DNA of 64,000 bases, taken from positions 295,186,059 through 295,250,058 of the forward strand of contig NC_057814.1 in NCBI RefSeq assembly GCF_018294505.1, given 5' to 3'. A model generated the notes under the pieces. The model made no database searches. It saw nothing but the letters and a program-made list of their open reading frames with translations, and was not told where the DNA came from. This stretch comes from Triticum aestivum (Eukaryota > Streptophyta > Magnoliopsida > Poales > Poaceae). Of the stretch, positions 32,331 through 46,800 are shown piece after piece. Every line of letters starts with the position of its first letter. Position 1 is the stretch's first letter. Position numbers and translations under genes: made by a program.

Positions 32331-35300
32331 TGTAACGCCCACGATGCGGCTATATCTCCCACGTGTCGAGGCACGACTTAGAGGCATAACCGCATTGTGG
32401 TTTTGTCGCAAGAAGGGTCATCTTCACACAATCCCATGTAATGAACAAGAATGGGATAACGAGAGTTGGCTTACAATCGCCACTTCACACAATACATAAA
32501 TATAAATCGTACATCATCCAAAATATACACATAGACCGACTACGGTCAAATCCAAATGAAAATAAGATAACCCCAAATGCTAGATCCCCGATCGTCCCAA
32601 CTGGGCTCCACTACTGATCATTAGGAAAAGACACATAGTAACGACCACGTTCCTCATCGGCCTCCCACTTGAGCTCGCTTGCGTCATCTACACTGGCATC
32701 GTCGGCACCTGCAACTGTTTTGGTAGAATCTGTGAGTCACGAGGACTCAGCAATCTCACACCCGCGAGATCCAGACTAATTAAGCTTATAGGAAGGGATG
32801 GTGTAATGAGGTGGAGCTGCAGCAGGCACTAAGCATATATGGTGGCTAACATACGCAAATGAGAGCGAGAAGAGAAGCAACGCAACGGTCGCGAAGCTAG
32901 AAATGATCAAGAAGTGATCCTGAAACTACTTACGTTCATGCATAACTCAAGCTGTGTTCACTTCCCGGACTCCGCCGAGAAGAGACCATCACGGCTACAC
33001 ACGCAGTTGATGTATTTTAATTAAGTCAAGTGACAAGTTCTCTACAACCGAACATTAACAAATTCCCATCTGCCTCATAATTGCGGGCACGACTTTCGAA
33101 AGATAATACCCTGCAGGGGTGTCCCAACTTAGCCCATCATAAGCTCTCACGGTCAACGAAGGATAAACCTTCTCCCGGAAAGACCCGATCAGTCTCGGAA
33201 TTCCGGTTTACAAGACATTTCGACAATGGTAAAACAAGACCAGCAAAGCCGCCCGAATGTGCCGACAAATCCCGATAGGAGCTGCACATATCTCGTTCTC
33301 ACGGCACACCGGATGAGCAGTCCGTACAACTAAAACCAGGCCTCAAGTTTCCCCGAGGTGGCGCTGCAAAGGGCTCTAGTTTGGACCACCACTCAGAGGA
33401 ACACTGGCCCGGGGGTTTAAATAAAGATGACCCTCGGGCTCGCGAAAACCCAAGGGAAAAGGCTTAGGTGGCAAATGGTAAAACCGAAGTTGGGCCTGGC
33501 TGGAGGAGTTTTATTCAAGGCGAACTGTCAAGGGGGTCCCATAAATCACCCAACTGCGTAAGGAACGCAAACCCAAGGAACATAATACCGGTATGACGGA
33601 AACAAAGCGGCAAGAGTGGAACAAAACACCAGGCATAAGCCGAGCCTTCCACACTTTACCAAATATATAGATGCATTAATTAAATAAGAGATATTGTGAT
33701 ATTTCAATATCCATGTTCCAACATGGAACCAAACTTCAACTTCACCTGCAACTAGCAACACTATAAGAAGGGCTGAGCAAAAGCGGTAACTTAGCCAAAC
33801 AACGGTTTGCTAGGAAAGGATGGTTAGAGGCTTGACATGGCAATATGGGAGGCATGATATAGCAAGTGGTAGGTAGCGCAGCATGGCAATAGAACGAACA
33901 ACTAGCAAAGCAAAGATAGAAGTGATTTCGAGGGTATGGTCATCTTGCCTGCAAGGTTCTCAGAGTTGTCGAAAGCTTGATCCTCGTAAGCGTACTCAAG
34001 AGGTTCCTCTTTCACGAACTCGTCTCCAGGCTCTACCCAAAACAAGAACACCAGCAACGGAACCACAATCAATCACGAGAAATGCACAAGCAACATGATG
34101 CAAAACATGTATGATATGCGATGCATATGTGTGCTCCGGAAGAAAAATGATGAACAAGGCAGTAACTTCGCAAACCAAGCATGCCACTGGAAAGATGAGA
34201 TGATTTCAGTCGAAATCGATATAAAGATCACCGGAAACGGATGCACGGTTTGCAAATGGCAAGCAAAACAAGGACACGAATTTGTGCTTAACAGCATGAT
34301 AAAACTTAGAATACATCAAGAAACTATGCTACAGCACTCCAACATAGCAACAAAACACATGCTACAGGAACTTAACATAGCAAAACAAGGCATGGAATGA
34401 ATCTACTAAGTGCAAATGACAAAAGTCCCTTATTGACCATAAGCCAAAAAGGACCAGAAGATATGATGGCAACCATGTAAACATAGCAAGTTTGATTAAC
34501 AGGTTCCAGACTTAGCAGAAAACAGAGCATGGCAGAAACAGACATTATGAGGGCATCTTTGTGAGCTTGATGCACTCATCACAAAGCAAAGCATAACAAA
34601 ACAAGCATACCTACAGCAATATGGCATGTTTTTGAAGCTATCCATGGCAAGAGCAAGTACATAGCATGTATAGATCAACTACAACAAGCTTGGCAAAATT
34701 GCATCTCATGTTAAGAATCTGCCAGAAATATTTTATAGCAAAAGTAGAGCGAGATTGAGTCATGCTATGGCACTCCATAATTGCAAACAAGGGCATGGAT
34801 GGATTAACTACAACAATATCTACAAAACATCCTGACTGAACATCACCAAAATATGCATGGATCTCTCTGTAGACACATGGATACATAGCAACAAAATAAC
34901 AGCAGTTACAGACAGAAATTACCAAGTCCCTGAAATCAGAAACATCACGAAGCCTAGTTTGCATGCTTGTGCTAGTCACCACAGAGATCACAAAAATACA
35001 TGTCATACACCTCTGTAAAGATGGCATGGCATACATCAAAACAGATGTAGAGCTCATGCCCATAAGATGCACACATCCATAGCAACAAAAATAACAAATC
35101 ACCAAGTTCTGATAAGTAACAGCAGTTAACAGCAATTAGCACTCTTGCACCAGAGATTTGGGCATCAATATGGATTCCAATGAACATGGCATAATGGAAC
35201 AAAATGAAGAGCATCTCGAGTCGAACATTTCGATATATTACATGCACGAAACGGAGCTATATGCAGAGAGTTATGATGCGATGAACATGGGCATATAATG

Positions 35301-36372
35301 TAAGAAATCTAGGACTTGGAGATTTCGGGAGAGGGAGAAAGTCAACCCTAGGCCAGATCCAGATCGGGCTCGAGCTCGGGGACGGCCGGAGTTCGTCGCC
35401 GGAGACGGAGGAGAGGGAGACGCGGCGGCCGGCGTCGGAGGAGAGGAGCCGCGGGAGGAGGAAGACGGCGAGGCGCGGCGAGGAGGAGCGGGGCGCCGCG
35501 GGCGGAGGACGGCGGCGACGAGGGAGGACGGCGGCCGTGCGCGCGGGCGGCGTCGCCGGCGGGAGGCGGGGCGATGAGGCGGCGGCGAGGCGCGGGCGGA
35601 GGGCAGCGGCTGGCAACGGCGCGCGCGGGCGGGGAGGCGCACGGCGGCTGCGGGCTCGGGGGCCAGGCACGGGCCCGGCGGGCCGGCGGTGCGCGCGGCA
35701 TACGGCTGCCACGTGTCGGCCCCTGGTTGGCCGGGCGTGGCGGTGGGGAGGTGTCCGGTGGCGGCGGACGCGTCCGGCGGCGGCGGGGAGATTTTTCTAG
35801 GGTTTGATCTGCGAATATTTCGGAGGGGGGAGGTGTTTTATAGGTAGAGGGAGTTAGGAGACTCCAAATGGAGCACGGTTTTCGCCCACACGATTGTGAT
35901 CGAACGACCTAGAGCATGGAAGTGACTTAGAGGGGTTTTGGGCTGTTTGGAGGGGGGTTTGATGCAACACACAAAAGGACTTTGTGGTTACCCGGTTAAC
36001 CGTTGGAGCATCAAACGACCTCCAAACGGCACGAAACTTGACAGGTGGTCTACCGGTGGTATACCAAGGCCACTTGGCAAGCCTCGGTCCATTCCGAGAA
36101 CGTTCAACACCCTCTCATGAAACGAAACAAGAGGGGTGCGCCGGAGGAGGTGGGAGTGCCGGATTGTAAAACGGACAACAGGGAAAATGCTCGGATGCAA
36201 GAGACGAACACGTATGCAAATGCAATCATGATGACATGATATGAGATGCATGACATGAACAAAATGCAAAACGACAAACAAAACCTGACCACGAAGGGAA
36301 TATCATAACACATAGCCGAAAATGGCAAGAGTCGGAGTTACAAATATGGCAAGTTACATCCGGGGTGTTACA
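32331..36372 (-). mobile_element. LARD LTR L1 (4042 bp, complete)
   Basis: The plus strand starts TGTAACGCCC and ends GGGTGTTACA. A minus-strand TATA box CTATAAAA lies at 35836-35843. Downstream of it, at 35380-35770, is a very GC-rich block with low-complexity Pro/Arg/Ala frames. The motif CCCTGCAGGGGTGTCC lies near 33111. Middle parts (33880-35250) are rich in short ORFs without recognisable products. Confidence 0.85.
35836..35843 (-). promoter_or_regulatory. TATA box of LARD LTR L1
   Basis: CTATAAAA on the minus strand is followed by the GC-rich transcribed block. The same box is present in L2 near 43620-43627. Confidence 0.5.
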
Positions 36373-39300
36373 ACACTCCACCACTACGAGAGGATCTCGT
36401 CCCGAGATCTAGGATGGCACCGGAGGGAAAACGGAAGAGGAAAAGGTAAAACAAAGTTGCTTCTTTGACAAACGAGTGAAACCAAAGAACCTTGAGAGGT
36501 TAACCAATTTTTTAGAAAAGAATACAACGGAGATGAACGAGATTACAAACACTCCGTCAGAAAAAGGAGAACAAGGAACATTATGAGAACCTTGTGGGTT
36601 GAAAGACATGAAACAAGGGCTTAACGAACCAAAAGAATATGAAACCACACTGATATAACGAGATAGCCAAGGAACAAGAATGACATAATTTGGACAGCAC
36701 TCCGGTTGAAAAAGAGAAGGAAAACTTGATAAGATGAAAAGAAATTGAAGAGATGACACCACACTCCGGTTAAATGGATAAGCAAGGAAAGAAGATGGTC
36801 TTGACAAAACGAGAAGATGGGTCGAAGAGAGCGATATCACAATGCCTCCGGTAGAAATGAAAGAATGCAATGAAAAGAACGGAGAAGAACGGAGTTGTTG
36901 AAAAATCAACAAAGAAAGGATATGATCTTCGTGGGCTTATGGAGATATCTCAAAACTTGAGGTGAAATTGTGCCACTAACGAAAACAATTGCTTGCTTGA
37001 GATCAACGAAGAGATGAAAACTTCTCTCGCCGAGAGGATAGGAGAAAACTTGGATCATTGATGAGCACCACAATAGCAACATTCCTTAGGGAAGGCTTTA
37101 GGTGAAATATGACCCAAGATAACTCCAATGAAGAAACGATGGGTTTAAATATCTCATTCTTGATAACTTATGAATCATGAAACATGAAGAAAAATTATCA
37201 AGAATGACATAACACCACCTCAAAAGATAAGAGAGAAAGAATTGCACTTTGGAATGCAGGAAGAAAAAATATTTGAGCTCTTCCAACAAGAATCTTGAGA
37301 ACACTTCGAGAATGAATTAAATCTTTGATGAACCACTATGTAGAGCCTCCATGAAGAACTCCGATAATGAGAGGATGATAAAAAGAAAGAGAAGTTGCAA
37401 ACACAAGGTGAAGCCTTGCAATGGTTTAGATGGAGCTTCGCGACGAGGTAATGCGGAAAACTTGGAACTCCGGAAGAAAGATGAACAACAAATAACTGAG
37501 AAATTTATGTCACGGACAAACTCCGGAAGAAGGAATTGAATTCACTTGGATGAAGCAAGAACAAGAATTATGTTATGCGTATCCTTCACCAATATAAAAT
37601 TGATGACAAGCAACGGATTTTGCATACTACTTATTCTCGTAGAAAGGATTAAGATAGATATTGCGCAAACTTGGGAAGGTCTTCATGGAACCACCGGTAG
37701 GATTGAAACAACGAATAAATTGATATGATAACGAAGGAAGAGAAATCTTGAACGAACCACCGTAAGAATTGAAAATGAACGAAGAAAAGATAAAGAAACA
37801 TCGGGAAGAATTAGAAAATGAACGAAGATACTTGAGAGAATTTAGATACAAGTGAACGCAGAGATCCCGAGCTGACTAGATAATACTTGAATGATGCACT
37901 TGAAGAATTTGAGAACGAGAGCTGAAAGCTGAGAATGAATAATTCTGAGATGATGAGTTCCAGAGAATCAAACTGAAAAGACTCCTGAATTGCTCCGGAT
38001 GGGTGAAAAGAATTCTCACACTCAAAACAATTATGAGAGGACGGCAACAAGTTAGAACCATGAATCTTCAAGAGAATGGACAAGATTTAGGAGAAATCCT
38101 TCTTCGGTCTTCAAATGTTGAGAATGATGATGAGAACCACCATGAATTATTGAGGCACTTCGGAACAATTTAGAATGGAAAAGTTGAATCAACGATGAAA
38201 GAATTTGGAAGATCTTGGACAAAGACATATGACTGATGAAATTCATTCTTACGTCAAACCTTTAAATGAATTTGAGAATAGCTTCGGGAAAATTAGAAGA
38301 GTCAGGTAAGATCCTGAGAAAATACCTGTGGGTTAGGGCCCACTCAAAAGATACACCGTTGAACAATTTAAAAGAGATTGCATCGGTTCAATTAAATGGC
38401 TTGAATAAGGTAAGACCTCGAAATAGCTAGGTAGGATTAAGAATAGAAACTTGAATCTTCTGGGATATCTTCAGCACCCGGAACAATTGAATAGCAGGCG
38501 AAGAATGATTAAGAGTTGCACCGGCATGAGAAAGCATTTGAAACGAGGAAAGGAATGTGATCAACAATGAAGGCTTGAATTGAATCCACCGGAGAAGAAA
38601 ATGAAAACGAAGAATGATGAACTTGAAGCTTCGTGAGCATCTCCATGAGAAATCACCGATTAAGAACATGGAGGAAAAGAATGAAGGGACTTCACATCTA
38701 TAAGATGGATACTTGATTAAGAAATCTGAGTCCTTGAAGAAAGAGGGTGGGAGGGCGGGAAAACAAAGGCAACTTGGGGAAGATGGAATAAACACCGTTG
38801 CAAAGAACTAAGAATTTATCTCGCGAATGTTGAAATGATCGGATCCACTTGAAAAAGAGCACATCGGTTGGAAAAGAATTTGCATTACAATCTCGATGAT
38901 CAAGAAGGATTGGTATTCACATAGAAGTATGAGAACACCGCTTGAAAAAAGGTATGGAATCGACACTTGACACCAAAGCAACTCGAATACCACAAATTAA
39001 AACAAAACAAAGGATTGGCTCGCAGAATAAGCCGGAACAAACATATGATAGAGATTTCGTCCGAAGTTTTCGTGGTGGGGCCCACACGGGCTCGATCGTA
39101 CAGCACCATCATGTACAAGGCAGTGCACATGACATACGAAGCTTCCCCGAGTCGGCATAGCCAAGGACTCTTTAAGACACTACGAGACCACTGTAAAACC
39201 AACCGTGGAAAGGCGGACCACTAGACGTCGAACCCCAATCTCATATCATGCGTCTGTCAGAAAGATATCCTAGGAGCTACTTGAATTCCCACTTATAAAC

Positions 39301-39937
39301 TCCCGAAACTTTCTGGTTATGCAATCTGGTGTTGGGGATACAGGGGACACAAAATATATCACCCAAACTAGCAATCCCTAGATCCAGCTGTATCCATCCG
39401 TCAACACATAACCAAGAAACCTTCGGAAATCGTGTACCTCAACCTTCGAAAAGCATCCGTTATATGAGTTATGGCAATACTCCCGAACTCCCGCCCCAGT
39501 ACTGGGTGGCGTCGAGGTGATCTCACCAACAACTGCATAAAAGAGATTTCGATGTCGGCGAAACTCAGGTATTCCAGAACTGCAACGATAAAATTGTGAC
39601 AACAACACCTCGGAGCTCAACTCCCCGGGACACTGCCACAACCCCTAAATGTCAGGAGGCACCAAGAACAATGTTCTCGTCACAAAACCATCAGAACGAT
39701 TCTAAGATACCCGCGTGATGCTAAATTTTTTTTTAGTGAAATTTGAGGAGAGAAGAGTCAAAACTTCTACGTCAGGAGACCTCACCAGAGCGACGATGGG
39801 ACTCAGGAGTAAAAAGAATCCTACTCTCCGATATATATAATCCTAAGACTCAAAACATTTTTGTTCTAGAATCAACAACGCCAGCAATTCGATCAAGCAG
39901 GGGGCTCCTAAGTCGGGGATGGCTCTGATTACCAACT
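36373..39937 (-). mobile_element. LARD internal domain I1 (3565 bp, non-coding)
   Basis: This runs from the PPT side (minus-strand GGGACGAGATCCTCTCG then TAGTGGTGGAGTG next to the LTR at 36372) to the PBS next to 39938. The plus strand is strongly purine-rich (GA and GAA runs) over about 36400-38900, so the transcribed minus strand is pyrimidine-rich. Minus-strand open frames up to 167 aa are low-complexity Ser/Phe/Leu-rich and not recognisable. Conservation between I0 and I1 reflects duplication, not coding constraint. Confidence 0.75.
39917..39937 (-). other. LARD primer-binding site
   Basis: On the minus strand TTGGTAATCAGAGCCA follows the LTR end by two bases. It resembles the initiator-Met tRNA complement TGGTATCAGAGCC with one extra A. 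A second copy lies at 32312-32330. Confidence 0.65.
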
Positions 39938-42900
39938 TGTAACGCCCACGATGCGGCTATATCTCCCACGTGTCGAGGCACGACTTAGAGGCATAACCGC
40001 ATTGTGGTTTTGTCGCAAGAAGGGTCATCTTCACACAATCCCATGTAATGAACAAGAATGGGATAACTGGAGTTGGCTTACAATCGCCACTTCACACAAT
40101 ACATAAATATAAATCGTACATCATCCAAAATCCACACATAGACCGACTACGGTCAAATCCAAATGAAAATAAGATAACCCCAAATGCTAGATCCCCGATC
40201 GTCCCAACTGGGCTCCACTACTGATCATTAGGAAAAGACACATAGTAACGACCACGTTCCTCATCGGCCTCCCACTTGAGCTCGCTTGCGTCATCTACAC
40301 TGGCATCGTCGGCACCTGCAACTGTTTTGGTAGAATCTGTGAGTCACGAGGACTCAGCAATCTCACACCCGCGAGATCCAGACTAATTAAGCTTATAGGA
40401 AGGGATGGTGTAATGAGGTGGAGCTGCAGCAGGCACTAAGCATATATGGTGGCTAACATACGCAAATGAGAGCGAGAAGAGAAGCAACGCAACGGTCGCG
40501 AAGCTAGAAATGATCAAGAAGTGATCCTGAAACTACTTACGTTCATGCATAACTCAAACCGTGTTCACTTCCCGGACTCCGCCGAGAAGAGACCATCACG
40601 GCTACACACGCAGTTGATGTATTTTAATTAAGTCAAGTGACAAGTTCTCTACAACCGGACATTAACAAATTCCCATCTGCCTCATAACTGCGGGCATGGC
40701 TTTCGAAAGATAATACCCTGCAGGGGTGTCCCAACTTAGCCCATCATAAGCTCTCACGGTCAACGAAGGATAAATCTTCTCCTGGAAAGACCCGATCAGT
40801 CTCGGAATTCCGGTTTACAAGACATTTCGACAATGGTAAAACAAGACCAGCAAAGCCGCCCGAATGTGCCGACAAATCCCGATAGGAGCTGCACATATCT
40901 CGTTCTCAGGGCACACCGGATGAGCAGTCCGTACAACTAAAACCAGGCCTCAAGTTTCCCCGAGGTGGCGCTGCAAAGGGCTCTAGTTTGGACTAGCACT
41001 TAGAGGAACACTGGCCCGGGGGTTTAAATAAAGATGACCCTCGGGCTCGCGAAAACCCAAGGGAAAAGGCTTAGGTGGCAAATGGTAAAACCAAAGTAGG
41101 GCCTTGCTGGAGGAGTTTTATTCAAGGCGAACTGTCAAGGGGGTCCCATAAATCACCCAACCGTGTAAGGAACGCAAACTCAAGGAACATAATACCGGTA
41201 TGACGGAAACTAAGGCGGCAAGAGTGGAACAAAACACCAGGCATAAGGCCGAGCCTTCCACACTTTACCAAATATATAGATGCATTAATTAAATAAGAGA
41301 TATTGTGATATTTCAAAATATCCATGTTCCAACATGGAACCAAACTTCAACCTCACCTGCAACTAGCAACGCTATAAGAAGGGCTGAGCAAAAGCGGTAA
41401 CTTAGCCAAACAACGGTTTTCTAGGAAAGGATGGTTAGAGGCTTGACATGGCAATATGGGAGGCATGATATAGCAAGTGGTAGGTAGCGCAGCATGGCAA
41501 TAGAACGAACAACTAGCAAAGCAAAGATAGAAGTAATTTCGAGGGTATGGTCATCTTGCCTGCAAGGTTCTCAGACTTGTCGAAAGCTTGATCCTCGTAA
41601 GCGTACTCAACAGGTTCCTCGTTCACGAACTCGTCTCCAGGCTCTACCCAAAACAAGAACACCAGCAACGGAATCACAATCAATCACGAGAAATGCACAA
41701 GCAACATGATGCAAAACATGTATGATATGCGAGATATGATATGCGATGCATATGCGTGCTCCGGAAGAAAAATGATGAACAAAGCAGTCACTTGGCAAAC
41801 CAAGCATGCCACTGGAAAGATGAGATGATTTCGGTCGAAATCGATATAAAGATCACCGGAAACGGATGCACGGTTTGCAAATGGCAAGCAAAACAAGGAC
41901 ACGAATCTGTGATTAACAGCATGATAATACTTAGAATACATCAAGAAACTATGCTACAGCACTCCAACATAGCAACAAAGCATATGGCAGTAATCTACAG
42001 GAGATTCTTGACAAAAGATGAACACTGAGCTATGGCTATATCACACCATAACAGGTTCAAACAAGCATGGCAAAAGTGCAAAAGATATCAGGTTCACAGA
42101 CTTGATGAAATTACTGGACATGGCTGAAACAGCATCAGGTAGCAATGTTCAGAGCAAGCAAAACACATGCTACAGGAACTTAACATAGCAAAACAAGGCA
42201 TGGCATGAATCTACTAAATGCAAATGACAAAAGTCCTTTACTTACCATAAGCCAAAAAGGACCAGAAGATATGATGGCAACCATGTAAACATAGGAAGTT
42301 TCGTTAACAGGTTCCAGACTTGGCAGAAAACAGAGCATGGCAGAAACAGACATTATGTGGGCATCTTTCTGAGCTTGATGCACTCATCACAAATCAATGC
42401 ATAACCAAACAATCATACCTACAGCAAGATGGCATGTTTTTGAAGCTATCCATGTCAAGAGCAAGTACATAGCATGTATAGATAAACTACAACAAGCTTG
42501 GCAAAATTGCATCCCATGTTAACAATCTGCCAGAAATATTTTATAGCAAAAGCAGAGCAAGATTGGGTCATGATATGTCACTCCATAATTGCAAAAAAGG
42601 GCATGGATTGATCAACTACAACAATATCTACAAAATATCCTTACTGAAAATCACCAAAATAAGCATGGATCTCTCTGTAGACACATGGATACATAGCAAC
42701 AAATTAACAGCAGTTACAAACTTAGAGAAATTACTAGTCCCTGAAATCAGAAACATCACGAAGCCTAGTTTGCATGCTTGTGCTAGTCACCACAGAGATC
42801 ACAAAAATACATGGCATACACCTATGTAAATATGGCATGGCATACATCAAAACACATGTAGAGCTCATGCCCATAAGATGCACACATCAATAGTGACAAA

Positions 42901-43887
42901 AATAACAAATCACCAAGTTCTGATAAGTAACAGCAGTTAACAGCAATTAGCACTCTTGCACCAGAGATTTGGGCATCAAGATTGATTCAAATGAACATCG
43001 CATAATGGAACAAAACGAAGAGCATCTCGAGGCGAACATTTCGATATATTACACGTATGAAACGGATCTATATGCGGAGAGTTATGATGCGATGAACATG
43101 GGCATATAATGTAAGAAATCTAGGACTTGGAGATTTCGGGAGAGGGAGAAAGTCAACCCTAGGCTAGATCCAGATCGGGCTCGAGCACGGGGACGGCCGG
43201 AGTTCGTCACCGGAGACGGAGGAGAGGAGACGCGGCGGCCGGCGTCGGAAGAGAGGAGCCGCGGGAGGAGGAAGACGGCGAGGCGTGGCGAGGAGGAGCG
43301 GGGCGCCGCGGGCGGAGGACGGCGGCGACGAGGGAGGACGGCGGCCGTGCGCGCGGGCGGCGGCGCCGGCGGGATGCGGGCCGACGAGGCGGCGGTGAGG
43401 CGGCTGGCGGCGGCGCGCGCGGGCGGGGAGGCGCGCGGCGGCGGCGGGCTCGGGGGCTAGGCACATGCCCGGCGGGCCGGCGGCACGCGCGGCGTACGGC
43501 TGCCACGTGTCGGCCCCTGGTTGGCCGGGCGGGGAGGTGTCTGGTGGCGGCGGACGCGTCCGGCGGCGGCGGGGAGATTTTTCTAGGGTTTGATCTGCGA
43601 ATATTTCTGTGGGGGAGGTGTTTTATAGGTAGAGGGAGCTACGAGACTCCAAATGGAGCACGGTTTTTGCCCACACAATCGTGATCGAACGACCTAGAGC
43701 ATGGAAGTGACTTAGAGGGGTTTTGGACTGTTTGGAGGGAGGGTTTTCTGCAACACACAAAAGGACTTTGCGGTTACCCGGTTAACCATTGTAGCATCAA
43801 ATGACCTCCAAACGGCACGAAACTTGACAGGTGGTCTACCGGTGGTATACCAAGGCCACTTGGCAAGCCTCGGTCCATTCCGAGAAC
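39938..43887 (-). mobile_element. LARD LTR L2, part 1
   Basis: Matches L1 from TGTAACGCCC onward, with an extra block of about 180 bp near 41985-42165 that is absent from L1. It is interrupted by the solo LTR at 43888. The rest is at 47899-48172. The GC-rich block is at 43190-43570. Confidence 0.85.
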
Positions 43888-46800
43888 TGTCAGGACCCCG
43901 ATTCCAAGTCACACCGATCTAGCCTGTAACACCTCATATCACATTGCGGCCTCACGCACGGTACTCCCACGTGTGTCGCCTTACCATGGCCCGGGACCGT
44001 TTGCGCCTTTTGGCTCACGTATATGACAATGTCGCTAGCATCCATATGACAGAGAACCCGGGCCGACATGGCTAGTCGTGAACCTAAAGCGGCACTAACG
44101 TATGGGGACAGGCATACATGAGTCCACATCGAACGTGTCGGTCAGCAGCGTGTGAATCCGGGCTGTAGCACTGGGCTAACAGGACTCCGGGAACCCGGGC
44201 TGTAGCAGGCTAGGCAGGACTCCGGATGTCACCGCGTGACATTTCCCCGAAGGGACAGACACAGGAACGATATGACTCACATGCCGGCGAGTCAAGTGTC
44301 CAGAGCAGTAGTGCTGGGCTAGCAGGACTCCGGTGAACCGGGCTGTAGCGGACTACTATGGCTCAAGGAGGCACCAGACTACGATTCCCCATAAGAGAGG
44401 CTGCTAAAGATAAACAACTAGATTGTCGGATCCCACACATACCAAGCATTTCAAACATACACACAATATGCTCGATATGTGCAAATACAACATGGCATCA
44501 CAACAAAACTCTACAACTCAAGTACTTTATTTAAAGGGCTCCGGAGAGCCTTACATAACTTGTTCATACAGATAGGGGTCACATGACCCGACACTCAAGT
44601 CATACAATCATACAAGCACATGCGGAAGCAAACTGTCTGGGTACAGACTCTAGAAAGAAAGAAGGCTTGACGAAGCCTGTCTATCTACATAGGCCCTTCA
44701 CAAGCCTAGATCACCACCTGGGTGGCAAGTCACTCGTCGTCGTCGAGTTCTACGTAGAACCCGTCAGAAGGGGCGGTGTTGTCGTCTGAAAACAGTAATT
44801 AAAGCAACATGAGTACAAAGGTACTCAGCAAGTCTTACAACAGATCCTACTATACATGTTCATTCTCAAGAAGGTAGTGGGGTTATTGCAGCAAGCCAGC
44901 TTTGACTCTTGGCTAAGCTATCCTACGATACACCACTTGTGAAATAGTTTTCGCACACGAGTCCACTAATCACCAATTCAATACTCCACTGTGGATCCTC
45001 CCTCGTCATCCGCGAGAGGGCCATCCGCGGTACTCACACTTATCTTGAGGCTTTTAGTAGTATCCATTTACTTGTCTATGAACTGCATAAGCGACCAAGT
45101 AGTCCTTTACCGCGGACGCGGCTATTCGAATAGTTTCATACCCTGCAGGGGTGTACTTCGTCACACACGCTCTCACCACTTATCGTCGCTACACGACGTG
45201 TACTCGGCAACCTTCAAGCGGAAGCCCAACGTGGGTGTCGGCCACAGCCTACCTAAACACTCGAGTCTCTAGTCTAGGTTTATCGCCTATTCAGGTTCCA
45301 TCCGCAGGGAGTCCGGCCGAGGTTTCCACATACGGCCCCGAACGATGTGTGCAGGGTTCCCGGTCACCAAACGGGCGACTCGGTACACCGGGCCACGAGC
45401 CTACCGCATCACAGCCCACCCCTTGGTCAGCGCTGCCCACGGCCTCCAGCTTACTACAAACACCAGAAACTACGTGCAACTCCTGGACAGAGGACAAGGG
45501 TGAATAAGAAGCCGAGGGGGTCCATTGGTTTCGGGCCCAATGTGTGGTAGTAGCTGAATCTTAAATCACGCATACAGATCTCAGTTCTTAGGGACGGTCT
45601 CAATGAAACAACCCACCATGTACTCCTACATGGCCTCCCATCGATACCTTTACCAAATCGTATTCAACACTTTACTCCCTTTAGCGACACACACACTTTC
45701 ACTCTAGTTCATCACCCTGATGAGCCAGACCTGACACAACTCTAAGCATAGCAAGCATAGCATTGTAGGAACACACAACATGGCTCAATCAACTCCTACA
45801 CATGCTAGTGGGTTTCATCTAGTTACTGTGGCAATGACAGGTCATGCAAAGGAAAGTGGGTTCAACTACCGCAACACACAACAGTTTGAATCGCGTTGTC
45901 TTAATGCAGTAAACGAGAGCAGAAGCGAGAAGATGGGTTTGTATCGAAATGATCAATGGGTTGCTTGCCTGACGGAGTGGTGGTGGGATACTGCCCTTCA
46001 GTTGGATACTCGTGAATATCCTCGGAGGCAGGACCTACCACGATGAGCATACCGAAGCACAATCAACACCAAGCAAGTGCAACAATATGATGCATGCATG
46101 AGACATGGCAAGATGGATGTGTTGGGCTAATGCAACTAAGACCAGATGGGTTTGGACTATATTAATGCTTTATCTTGTTCTGTATAAAACAGTAGGTTAA
46201 CTTGCTTAATCATGCATGAAACCAGTACAGATGGATACAATGGATTTTTCTGATCATTTTTCATATATAAATCTTTTCATTCTGAGCTATAGATTATTTT
46301 CTATGATTTTTTGAAGTTTGTGATAATTTCTGGAATTTCCAATATAAGAATAATTCCAGTAAATGCTTTACTGCGTCAGCCTGACGTCAGTGTGACGTTA
46401 GCAGGTCAACGGGGTCGTCCAGGTCAAACCTGACGTGTGGGTCCCCTGTGTCAGTGTCACTGTTAGATAATTAGTTATTTAGGATTAGTTTTAATCTCTA
46501 ACTTAGGTTAATCAGCAGGCGGGCCCCACTTGTCAGTGACCCTGGGGGGTCAAACCGTGGTCTAACCACGTTGACTCGCCAGCGTTTAGCCGCCGGCGAT
46601 GTCCAGACGCGGCGGTGGTGTGCGGGATTGCTCCTCCGGCGACCAAAAGGACGGCGGAGAGTACCTACGTGTAGCTGGGGGCGAACCGCGTCGACTGGTG
46701 GTGGTAGTGGAGCTCGGGGTCGCCGGAATTGACGCCGGCGACGAGCCGGGCGGCTGCCGGGGTACGGGCGTGGTTGAAACCGTAGCTAGAGAGCACGGCG

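Noticed and set aside
35257..35712. Overlapping 117-151 aa Pro/Ala/Arg frames as a gene
   Set aside because: They come from a GC-rich block inside the LARD LTR, several frames are open at once, and the second LTR copy (43164-43506) does not preserve them consistently.
36409..36912. 167-aa minus-strand ORF in the LARD internal domain as gag
   Set aside because: Ser/Phe/Leu-rich low complexity caused by the purine skew; no gag core or zinc knuckle.
45780..46046. 88-aa ORF in the solo LTR
   Set aside because: No recognisable domain and located inside a non-coding LTR.
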